DNA of 64,000 bases, from contig CP136064.1 of NCBI GenBank assembly GCA_032622095.1, positions 216,144,205-216,208,204 on the forward strand, given 5' to 3'. Origin of the DNA: Siphonodentalium dalli. Taxonomy: Eukaryota; Mollusca; Scaphopoda; Gadilida; Siphonodentaliidae. The notes beneath the pieces are model-generated. The model made no database searches. It saw only the letters and a list, made by a program, of their open reading frames with translations, and was not told the DNA's origin. This document shows, one piece after another, positions 37,101 to 49,100 of the stretch. A program made the translations under genes and the position numbers. Numbering within the stretch: position 1 is the first letter of the stretch; each line of letters starts with the position of its first letter.

Positions 37101-40100
37101 ACAGAATTAATGCACCCACGGAAAATGATCGACTTGCGTAATATACGTAGCTTTGGATTGCTTTGTGGGACACTCAGGTGCAAGGAAATGTCTACTTTTC
37201 AGTGTCAAATAAACAAAAATTCGCCCGACAGGACCAACCATGGTCGTCCCGTCGCGTTATGTGTTTCCCCAATACGGACTCAATAATTTCCCCTTCGCGG
37301 AAACCCTGGCTTAAGGTCAAATGTTATGTGGGAAAATCTCGAGTTAACCCATTTATGCTGTTCAGAATGATATGCTACAGAGTTGGATAAAGTCTGAAAC
37401 GTTTGTTATCCGGATGATAACTTGTTCTTATTACAATTTGTTCTGCCTGCACAACTGTCATGAGGCCACCACAGAAAAGACCTGTGTTTCTGAATGCATT
37501 CTAAAAAATAAATTGGAATTATAATCATAATTCCCAATGTTCTAATACAACATATTGTTTCCTATTTGCTAATATACCTACATGTACAAAGATATAAATG
37601 TTACAGATTTCCGGCATGATCATCTAATGTCCGTAATCTTCTGCAGACTTTCATTTTTGAGGCGCGCGGTCGCTCTTGCACCATCGCACGCCTGAAATTG
37701 AACACCAGCGAGCGATCGATTGCACACCTAGGCTAAATGCAGCGAGCGAAGTTGGCCGAACCTGATAACGATATTTTCAGTGTCTACCCAGACGAGATTG
37801 GTTAATAATGTGTCCCATTTTCCGTTTTATTACCGCGTTGCGAGAATGCCTGTGTGATGTGTCGTGAGATCAAAGGTGCCGCGACCTAGTTACCAATTCC
37901 ACAACTTTCCATTCACAGTGCGGTGGCTGCCAATGGCCATGTTTTTTGGCCGAATGACCCCAAAATTACTCATTCCCATCTACAAGTCAATATTAACACC
38001 CACGATCATCATAAAATTTGTCATGGCTGTTGAAATTGGAATGTAGATGGGAACGAGTCATTTTGGGGTCATTCGGCCAAAAAACATGGCTGCCAGTGGC
38101 CATCTTGGATTTCAAAATTCAATCCATTAGCACGGGCTACAGGTCGTACTGTTCATCTGATCATCATGACATTTGTCGTGGGTGTTAATATTGACTTGTA
38201 GATGGGAATGAGTAATTTTGGGGTCATTCGGCCAAAAAACATGGCCACTGGCAGCCATCTTAGATTTTACTCTTTGTATGACTAAATCCTTTAGCACGGG
38301 CTACATGCAGGTCGTACCTTTAGTCTGATCATCATCAAATTTGTCATGGCTGTTGAAATTGACATGTAGATGGGAACGAGTCATTTTGGGGTTATTCGGC
38401 ATTAAAACATGGCTGCCAGTGGCCATTTTGGATTCTACTCTTTGCATGACTAAAGCTATCAAATGTTTTTGAATTGTTGGAAAACATAGCCGCCAGCAAC
38501 CATCTTAGATTTAACTTTTATACATGTATATATATATCTTTTCATGTTGATAAACTAGTATTAGACATTTAACTTTCCACATTCCTAATCACTCCATCGA
38601 CAGTAACACATTAAATTATTCCCTTTCCAAGTTGAGCTACAGTGTCATTGACACTTTCATTTGGTTTCCGGATGATAACTCGATTTTGGAATGTTTATAC
38701 GCAAAATACAGCTCAAGTCCGAATTTCGTTTTAATCCGATAATTTTTGCGAGAGTTATGGCCCCTTTTTTGACGTAATTTGTCCGGATGATAACTTTAGT
38801 TAGAGTGAACCGATTTCAATCAAATTTGGTATGTGGGTTTAATAGGAGAAAAGACAGCTCAAGTTCGAATTTGGGTTCCGTCCGCCAATTTTCACCTGAG
38901 TTATGCCCCTTATTTGACGTAATTCCGGATGATAACTTTAGTTAGAGTGAACCGATTTCAATCAAATTTGGTATGTGGGTTTTTTAGGAGAAAAGACAGC
39001 TCAAGTTCGAATTTGGGTTCCATCCGCCAATTTTCCCCAGAGAGGGCGTATTTTGCACGCCCAGCGTAGCTCTTGTTTGACTTGGAAAACCCCTGAAAGT
39101 TGGTTTCCGGATGATAACTTTATTAGAGTTAATCGGATTCAAACCAAATTTGGTATATTACTTTCTCCCAGGAAGACACAGGTCAAGTTCGAACTTGGGT
39201 TCTGCCCGACCATATTTGGCAGAGTTATGCCCCTTTTTCGACATAGAAAATTAAATTTTCTTCTTTTTTTTGGTTTCCGGATGATAACTTGATTTTGGAT
39301 TGTTTATATGCAAAACCCGTTTTTGTGTGGATTACTTATATCAAAATACAGCTCAAGTTAGAATTTCGGTTTAATCCGATAATTTTTGCGAGAGTTATGG
39401 CCCTTTTTTGTCCGCCGACTGGACATATAAAACCCCAAAAGTTGGTGTCAGGATGATAACTTTAGTAGAGTTAAACAGATTTAAATCAAATATGGTATGT
39501 CTCTTTCTCTCAGCAAAACACAGGTCAAGTTCGAATTCGGGTTCCGCCCGCCAATTTTCACCAGAGTTATGTCCCTTTTTTACTTAGAATTTTTGCCAAT
39601 TTGAGGTTTCCAGATGAAAACTTTAGTAAATGTGTACTGAATGAAATTAAATTTGGTATATGTAGGTTTACTAGCACAAAAGACAGATCAAGTTCGACGA
39701 ATTTGAGTTTGAACCGATGATTTTGCTCAGAGTTATGGGCTTTTCGACTTAGAAAATTCAATTTTTCTTGTAATTTTCTTCATTTTGTGCCAATTTGAGG
39801 TTATATTTTGACTTTAAGAGTTTGTTTAAGATTTGGTTATTTGTATGCATGACAGTAATGAGACAATGCACAAGTGTCTTATTCATATAGTATACTTCTA
39901 CAAAGCCTCCGCTCCAAATGAAGACACCGGTTCGGGGGACACTGTGGCCGAGCGGCCTTTTATTCTATTTATAGTAACAAACTCATTTCGCGAAATCGGG
40001 TTACCGCCTGAAGATACGGCTAATCTGAAACACTATACCTTGTAGCATACTTGTTGCAATATCGGTATATCCTTAGATTAATTGGTGAATTGTAATGAAC

Positions 40101-43100
40101 TTACAAATGTCCGATCATAACTATCCAATATATTTAATAGTTTGTCCGTTTAGTTGGCAAGCGACCAGTCCTAATTTTGCAATGCCAGTAGACGTTATTT
40201 ATAACTTCCTTTCCGTTTTCTAAAATGTCTTTGCTAATGACGTATTTAAAGAAATGAATCATGAAGAGATGTTGTTAGATGTAACTAATAACAATAGTTA
40301 TGCTCCCGTGCCATCGTTAAAAAATGCCGTAAATTGTAAAATCTGAGACCGATTTCCACAATTCATGGTAAATAAAAATGTGATAAAATCAGACACAGAA
40401 ATTGTGAGAGAATTGACACCAATGTTCGATATAATATAATAAATAATGAATGTCTTGTCGTTGACTATGCCAACTCCAATCCATTCATTATCTATAGAAT
40501 AGCATGCTGTGTTAAAGCATGAGTTCCCTGTATGTGAACAATATTCAACCTGCTTAAAAAATCACCACCCTACCACTAATGTTCAATGTTTGCATCCATA
40601 CTAGTGTTACACCTTTTAATGTCTGCCTATCATAACAAGAGAACTCAAATTTAACTTCAGAAACATTGAGAAAATCTAGGTCCAAACTCATTTAAATTCT
40701 ATTAACCAATACCCCTTCACATATCAAATTGAGTTAACGTATATAGGCTCAATCATGAACCATAAGCCTAAAAGACATCGTTTATTCTTGCTTCATGTTC
40801 CCTATTTTCTAGGTAGTCCGTTATTTTGCGATGGAATTCCCGTTTTTGCATGTTTGATGTGTTTTCTGAGCATGCTTTGCACAGTTAATTAACTTAATTA
40901 TGCTAATGACTCATTGAATTAAATTAATGACTGCAACTAATAGAAAATGGAAGATGATTTTGCATATTTGTGCATGGAATTTTTCCAGGTGGCACGAAAA
41001 TAAAACCGGATGCAGACAAATTTTGCAAAATGAAAACCGTCGGAAGGTCCCAAATAGGGGCGGGCGGGCGGGTCACCGGAAACACAGGTCTTTTTTTTTT
41101 TGGCCTTACACTAAATATCTGTCAATGGTAATCAGATCTCAATGAAATTTGGTATCAATGTTCCCCATAGTGAGGACTTCAAAGAAGTTTTAATTGGTTT
41201 TGTTAGCATTGATATTTTGTCTGCCCACACAGGTCCGCATAAAATGTTTTAAGTTTTAACCATGGGTCATTAGATCTCAATGGAATTGGGTGGAAATATT
41301 CAATACAAGGACAGCTTTCCAAAAAAAAAAGAGGATCTGTACTTAGTAGTTAGCCAGATAGGGGTATGCACTGGACGACAGCCCAGTTCTTGTTGGACTT
41401 GGAAATAAAAATAATAGGTTTCATTCACTGACTATACAGTTTATGAAAAGCAAATTTGAGAAAGTTTACAAAAGTAATCAACTGATACACTGGTACATGC
41501 TAGTACCAGTAATAATTTTACAGTCTCTCATACACAGAAATGACTCACAGTGGGTTTAGATTGATGAATATTTCTGTCACCAATTAATGATGATTCAAAT
41601 CTTATCTTTGTAGAAAACCCAGATACTGGGATGAATTCTGGCTCAGAGGAAGAAAATGAACCAGATTGTCCCGTCACAGAAATAAGATTTGTGCCTGAAG
41701 ATGCTGAAAAGTGTAAGTGTAATGTAAGATAGTCATGAGCCAATAATGATAATAGCCCATCGGCTGACAATCGAAAGTAGTCGCGCATGTCAATGCACAT
41801 ACAAAGTTGTTGGTCAATCACTCAGTTATAGTATAGTCGTGCATGTCGATGCACATACAAAGTTGAATATGAAGGTGGACACAACATATATATCAAGAAA
41901 GTTGTAACTGCTGTCCTGTTTATAGAGTTTGTGTCGCGCTTGATTTGTTATGGCAGAAATGTGTCAACTCTTATGGCGGTACTCGCAGTGCACATACAAA
42001 GTTATAGGTCAAACACTTAGTTATGGTGTTAGTCACGCATGTCAATGCATAAACAAAGTTTCTTACGTTTCTCTGATATAATTAACATTAAAATTTGCCA
42101 AAACAGTCGTGATACAGATTTTGATGATTGTATAGGTTGATTGGGTTGAAACTGCCAACATACATTTATATAAAAAATCGGCCTATAGTGACTCCAAATA
42201 ATTGTTATTTGCTTATCACTAGTGGAAGATGAATAATATCCATCAAATTATGATATGGATAACCCAACATTCTTGAAAGGAGGCCACGACGGGCAAATTT
42301 CTTAAATTTTGTCAGCAATGTTTGTATAATTTCCTAGTAATGAATTTACAATAAATCAAAGTACAAAATATGACTGCTTCATATTTCATAAATACATATG
42401 TCATGATATCTGCATGTACTATATGTTTTATAATTTCAGTGGAGATCATGTATACTGCAATGTCCGAGTGTCAGCTCTTACACCCAGATCCAAATGACAC
42501 AGACTCTGAAGCGGAAGGTATGTATCAATAAAATAACGATCACTAGGAACTCTTCTTTAGTTATATACTATTTATTCAATGAATAATACAACAATAATAA
42601 GTACATAAAACAAGTACATGTATGATACATCATGGACAGGATTCGACATAGCATGGTGCAGGCTTATACGAGTCATTTCCAGGAATAACTATATATCCAT
42701 CCGACCTAGCGAGAGCATGATAGTCTGCTTTATCTGTCGTACGATATACCATTTGAATTCAGAGATAATTGTTGTTTATTGCTCTTGTGAGGTGGTATGG
42801 CTCAATGTACATCGGGTAATGGCATTGCATAATTGTGTGTTGAAAATAACGTAGAATATGTCAGCAAGACAGCTAATGGTGCTGTATCTCTTCCCTGAGT
42901 TTTCTGTATTGGTTCAGAGATGCAGAATAATAACTTTTGCGTCAAAAAGACATCCAAAAGATTTCTTGTCACTAGGAACTTGTTTTGAATAATCAAATTT
43001 ATTAAATAAATAAAAAATGTGATCTATGTAATGTCTCTTGTTTCTATTTTATTTTATGGAATAATAATAATAATAATAATGCATTACATTTAAAAAAGTT

Positions 43101-46100
43101 ACTTAGAATCATGGGTTGTTGTTGCTTTGCCCCTCTGATAACTGGATACAACTGACGGGTAATTACTTGATTCCCATGAACAACATAAGGCTTATTTTTA
43201 TCCCTTGCAAACAAAGATTAGTGGGGGATATAGACTGAACTCATCCAGGCATACATAATATAGTCCATTTGCAGAATAAGGTCCCCAGAGGGTGAATTTA
43301 GTGATTTGCTAGCATCGACATATTCACCCTCTGGGGACCTCATTCTGCATGGCCTCATCTGCTGTGGGATTCCTAGACACAGATTTAAGTTCTAAGATGT
43401 TGATGTACATCCATTGGGCACCTCAATATGCATTGTGTTATCTGGCAATTTGGAGATTAGAGATGGGCGGTACTCGGTATTTACTGTGCGGTATCGGCGT
43501 AATACGGATTTACTGTACCGAATCAAAACTAAAAATACTGTATTTTCGGTAATGAAATTATTCATGTGTTGCCAACTTACATGTATGTGTGTAACCTTGT
43601 CACCGCGGCCGTGACATGAATTGTATGACTGGTTAACCGTAAGCAACGAGAATCAGATAATTATGATAACTCGGTGTAACAAGTCGGTACTATATATATG
43701 TATCAGTCTATTGCAGCGTTGTTACATCAAGGTCACAGCTGCCCGGCGGCATCTTTGATCTTTACAACATAGTAATGACAATGTAACTAACATCATGACG
43801 TTTGACTACTCGTAGCTGGAGCGTTATGTGTCAATTTCGGCATCCATGCAAACTAGAATTTGCGTGGGCAACTCGGTACAGGCCGCAAGTCAATAATCTG
43901 TGTCCAAGTTGGAATCGAAGCACGTGTTATGGAGGGTCCCCGTGCACAACAAATTGAAACCCCCACCAGTTACTTTATAATTAGACGGTGACGCAATAGC
44001 GACTTGATATACGCATTGCAGATTATTTGATACAACCTGATCTTGTCAATTGCAAATCTTCTTGGCAAGTTGTGCACATATATGACGGTACATATATATG
44101 TATATCCTACTATAAATTACTTTATTAAACATATGTACTTACTATATTATACATATGTGCCTATATCTGACCAAAAAAAAAGATCGCGTGATACCTTTAA
44201 ATTAAAACTTGGGCAACATGTGCTAGCTTGCTGCTATAAATAAGAGGGACTCTTATATACATGGATGGTATATTACACGGCAAGGAGGAGAATATGAACC
44301 ATCCGTGGGTTTGAGCATCTGCCGTAGAAATTGCCATGGTTTGCCGATTTTCATGACATCGCGCGAACATTCATAAATTTGTGAATTGTGATCACTGATT
44401 AATACTCACAATTCTATTCACTCACGGAAATGTTACGAAAATCAAATTGACACGAAAAAATATTGTCATTCTCTTAATTCTTTTCAAAAGCAATGTAAAT
44501 CATCAAAGAGATGTGTTGGTCATATTGTTGCCTAATTTAGCTGTTGTCACGAATGTAGTAAATCCATGGACCGTGTGCATATATACATGTATATTGTTCA
44601 GTTAAAAACTTGAATTTAATACCGCAATTTACCGGGAATATCTGCTCTGGTCTTATAATTTAATAGCAATACCGACTATCGTACCGTTACCAAGGTAAAT
44701 CGACGAAAATTTACCGATACCGATACCGAGATTGAAATTTCAATACCGCCCATCTCTATTGGAGATATAGAGAAACTGAACTAAAAAAGAAAAAGAATTT
44801 TTCTAAAGAAGTTTCTAGACACTAAAAATCTTAATTTGACAATAAAGATACTTTCCAGAGAAAATGAGGTCCCCAGAGGGTGAATTTAATGATGATAGCC
44901 CGCTGTGTGAATAATAAATGCAAATGTCCAGCACCATATTTTGAGTCTTGGAAATGAGTTCCATTCTGTGTGTGTGGAGCTCTCTATCTCAGTCAATATA
45001 GGCTAGATTTGAATGATGTGTGGCATACTCCTGAACTACCGTGGGGAATTTTAAGGATACCAACATGGAATGGGATTTATTACTCACTTGTTCCTAGAAT
45101 TAGTTTTCTTGCTGTTCCATATTTACAAATCTGTATGAAATGTCACATGACATAAATGACGTTCCCCTCAACCACGAAACCGGAACAAAAGCGGAATTCG
45201 ATGGCAGTGATCTGTTCAATACCCCATTGGCAACTTCTGTTAACGGGTCAAACTGTTCTTGTTCTGTCAGACAACTCCACCGTGGTCAGCTATATCAGGA
45301 AGCAAGGGGGGACCCACTCAACTCAGTTGTGTGCCCTGACTCTTCAACTGCTCCAGTGGTGTCAGGATCGTCGAATCCTGCTACAAATTTGTCATATACC
45401 GGGGTCTCTCAATGTAATAGCCGACAGCCTGTCCCGACGGGGAAAAGTAATTTCGACCGAATGGTCTCTCAATCCACAATTCACCGTCTCTGTCTCTTAT
45501 GGGGGCAGCCGGAGATCGACCTATTCGCAACTCGCTTCAATGCGAAGTTAACAAATTTCATCTCTCCTTGTCCCGATTCACTGGCATCAGCAGTGGATGC
45601 ACTGTCTGTCTCTTGGAACGACATCTTTGCGTATGCATACCCTCCAGCTTCCCTGGTACCTCATGTACTTCGGAAAATAGGGTCATCACGGTGCAAAGTG
45701 CTCCTCGTCTGTCCCCTTGATCCGACGCGTTCATGGACAACAATGTTGCGTCCGTTGCTTCTGGTACCTCCAGTCAGACTACCGACAAAACACATCGACC
45801 TCATCGGTCAAGGCGTTCCTTTGGTTCAGCACCATCATCCAGTCGGTCTCCTCTTACACGCTTGGCTTTTATCCGGTCCTGTCTCAGAAAAAGGGGTTTT
45901 TCCCGATCAGTCGTGGAGAGCCTTACTAAGTCAAGGAGGGCGTCCACTATGAAGCTCTATCATGCTCGTTGAAATATTTATACCACATGGTGTGTTTCCA
46001 CTGGTGCTGATTTTTCTAATCCCTCTCGCAGGTCAATCACACAATTTTTGTTCGACGATAAGAATCTCTCCCCAGCTACAATTAAGGGATATCGGTCGAT

Positions 46101-49100
46101 GTTGTCCCGATTAATTTTAGTGTCATGCTTGCAATCATTAAATGCTAGCAGTTCAAAATTTGACAGTGAAGTTGAAGCACTGTACGAGAATCGAATCATG
46201 TACTCAACAGAATTCTGACTCCTGTCAGATGTCAATCCCTGTCTGAAATTAATGACACTAACGAATCTTAGTACGACGACAGTCATTATTTTTCTGATAT
46301 TGATAAACTGTAGTCTGATAACTTCAAGCGTTGACCAACACATCTAAATCATAGGAGACATGTGTGACAGTATTAAAACAGAAAACACAAAGTATTTTGT
46401 GTAGAGCTGAAACGGTTGACCCATTCTTCTAACCGGTTAACCATCGGGGTTAACCGGATTTCAACCGGTTAACCGCTAATTTATAGTGGACTTCTCTCTG
46501 ACTAATTATGTCAACATTTGCCATGCTCCAGGGACAGACCTAGGTGAGAAATAGCAGCTGAACTAAAGACCTTATTCGCGGCATTTAACGATATTCAAAA
46601 ACACGCATTCACTGTTCTTTTGCTGGCTCTCGTGATGGGGAATGAGCAAGTGAAAATTGTGAATGGCAGGTGATGCTTATTTGCAATTGCCGCCATTTGC
46701 CGGTGATCAGCATGTTTGGGCATCTGTAAAACGAGTAACAATAGTATGCGTAATTGGGTATTGGTAAAACGAGTAACAACACTATACATTAAAGATCTGT
46801 AATATATAATTACCATCATTGGTATATCCTCCAATGATTTAATAAAAACTGAAACGTAATAACTCATACATGTAGCTAATAAGCTATAGCACTAAAATGA
46901 AGGTCAGTTAGGTAATGCAGTCCTATTCAATAGGCCTAATACTATTCGTCGGAATCACTATCATCACGACAAATTTTGCATTCCGCAAACATTTTTTTGT
47001 TTGCATTGTCTTCTACCAATCGGAAATTCGCCCACACTTCTGATTTACGCGATTCGATTTAGATAATAGCCGTCTTGAAGCGTCTTCCTTCTCAAAATTC
47101 AACACGAAATAATACCTGAGGGGTGTCTATCAGATGACAGATTCACTGATTCAGTGACGTCATTGCATTGAACTATCCCGCCTTGATACACAGTGACTGC
47201 ACACGTGCTCTTGTCGGAAGATCAGAGAAAACTTCAAAGGGCCGGAATTGATTGAAGGTCGCCGACACTTGCAGACAGTTCGAGAATTGCTACTAAGTAT
47301 CTGATACTATCGCGTGTACCAATTAATGCTTGCGTTGCACTCTACTATCGGTGACACAGGATTTAGTATTAGTTTTGCATCATTTAACCTAATATTTTGA
47401 GGATTATTCACGTTCACATTCAACTGATAACGGGATGCGGTTTCGTCCGGTTGATTTTTTTCTAACCGGTTACGTCGCTAACCGGATGCTAACCGGTTAA
47501 CCGTCTAACCGTTTCAGCTCTAATTTTGTGAAAGCATGTTGTTTTGATGAGATCTAGTGACTCCAGTAGTGTTCTGTAATATGCACACACCTAGGTGTGT
47601 ACATGGGTCAGCCATTAAGTTTTTATTGTCCACACCCGATCGCACAGCGTAGTGCACCCATGACAACATATCTGAACAAGTCTTGTAATGGGGAAAGTCG
47701 GCATTTGCATTCGGATTTTATTCAGTAATCTCGAATGGGACTTGTTAGCCTGACAAACTTGGTATCGGACCGAGTTCTGATTTCTGTCAGAATACCCTGA
47801 CCAGGGTGCGATACCCGGTCCGCTAGCACATGGCTGAGATTGTTACATTGAAGGTGATGCTCCGTTACGAGAATCAAACCATGAACAGAATTATAACACT
47901 TGTCCAATATCAAACTCTGTCAATTTATTAAAGTAATAATGACACTACTGTTTTTACATTGATAAACCCAGATGTAAATTGTAATCAACTTTTAAGTTCA
48001 AATGTGACCAACACATCTGGATCAGTTGTATTGAACCATAAAACAACAAAGTATTATGAGAAAGAATGTTGTTCATAACATTATGATAGATAGCGTCAGT
48101 AGCGATGGTAATTATTGCTAAATATTAAATAAATGTCCACGCGTAAATAAATTCCCACGAAATTAGGAGACTTCCGGTAGCGAATCACGTGGCATTTATA
48201 TCTGACAAATTATATCATACCTTATAGGTTCTATAATAATTACATAGATGAATTGCTCACAATAATCTATGCGCCTCGTAAGGCCTTGAAATGGCGGCTG
48301 ATTATGGCGAAATGTCGATTTTCATATTCGAAATTTTTAAGTCCGCCGCCTTTTCGAAAACCCGGACAATTTGTATGTTTGAAGCAAAATGGTCCGTGAA
48401 TTCGAAACAATAATTCTAAAAACTAATGCGTAGGCGACCAGTAATTATTGTATCGATAAATTGAATTTGTTGTCTAGTTAAACGACAAATTCGGAAAAAT
48501 ACTCCCTTAGACTTCCGTTCGGTTCGTAGCAGAAAATAAACTGGCGAATTCAATCGGTTATATTGGGACTGCACATGCGTGACTAATCCGAGCGAGCCAC
48601 TGAAGACCGCGAGGGATCGTAGGCGACCACAAAAAGTTAACCCTTTTCTACTATGGTTTACAAACGCAGGACATATATCCATATAGTTCAGTGTTCAGAC
48701 TTTCTTTAAGGAAATATATATTATATTTTTAAAAATATCATATTTACAAATCTGTATGAAATGTCACATGACATAAATGACGTTCCCCTCAACCACAAAA
48801 CTGGAACACTAAAATAAAAAAAGCATCATTACACAAAACAAGCCCTGTATGTGCCTGAATAAACCTTGTAAGTCTGTTTTTTAAAATTCACATATTCTAT
48901 GATGGGTCGCGTGTAATAAACAGAACGTGTGTTAATGGGTTTGTCGATACTGCACTTGTGCATTCACGGAAGGATATAATTCGAGGCAGCGCCTCTGGTT
49001 CTATCCTTCTGTGCTAGCACATGTATCGACAAACCCGTTAACACCCTTGTGTCGTTATGTGTAATGTATTGGTAAATTTTTGCAGTTATGGTCCTTGAAG

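Larger units (their letters stand above)
34189..37308. mobile_element. Large hAT-like element (3.1 kb) in CLNS1A intron 2
   Basis: Ends CAGGGTTTCC and GGAAACCCTG are perfect inverses over 10 bases; GCTTAAG repeats directly outside (34182-34188, 37309-37315). The interior contains other repeats (two-unit array at 35690-35990, fragment near 36755) but no transposase I recognise. Two unrelated ends are possible, though the matching flanks argue against it. Confidence 0.55.
32306..41613 (+). other. CLNS1A intron 2 (9.3 kb)
   Basis: Largest CLNS1A intron: hAT-like elements at 32494 and 34189, foldback at 33727, unit repeats from 35690 to 39790. From about 39800 to 41600 I see no element, except a tRNA-like word GTGGCCGAGCGG near 39951 and a G-rich GGGCGGGCGGGCGGG at about 41059. 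Confidence 0.85.
46150..48060 (+). repeat. Duplicated 3' segment of the DIRS remnant
   Basis: 46150-46401 and 47857-48060 are diverged copies of one sequence: both contain ACGAGAATC, AACAGAATT, AATGACACTA, TTGATAAAC and GACCAACACATCT in the same order. A hAT-like element and a SINE separate them. Confidence 0.6.
45119..48796 (+). mobile_element. Degenerate DIRS-type (tyrosine recombinase) retrotransposon region
   Basis: In CLNS1A intron 4. Frame 1 (45156-45551) holds an RNase H core (VLVLSDNSTVVSYIRKQGG, HIPGSLNVIADSLSR). After a frame change (about 45470-45720) comes PEIDLFATRFNAKL and DALSVSWNDIFAYAYPP, the block that follows RNase H in DIRS elements. Another frame change leads to GFSRSVVESLTKSRRAST and LSPATIKGYRSML, the recombinase start, ending near 46200. 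The reverse transcriptase and the catalytic end of the recombinase are missing. A 58-bp direct repeat marks both sides (45119-45176, 48739-48796). Non-functional. Confidence 0.8.

Noticed and set aside
39940-39975. tRNA-like word GTGGCCGAGCGG
   Set aside because: It matches an A box, but no B box or acceptor stem follows at the right distance. It is at most a scrap of a SINE.
45558-45743. Minus-strand frame opposite the DIRS domain
   Set aside because: It is the antisense shadow of the DIRS-type coding sequence.
45140-45952. 270-codon frame as one intact protein
   Set aside because: Only its middle part is real DIRS-type coding sequence. Its start is out of frame with the RNase H section, and its end is out of frame with the recombinase section, so it is not one gene.
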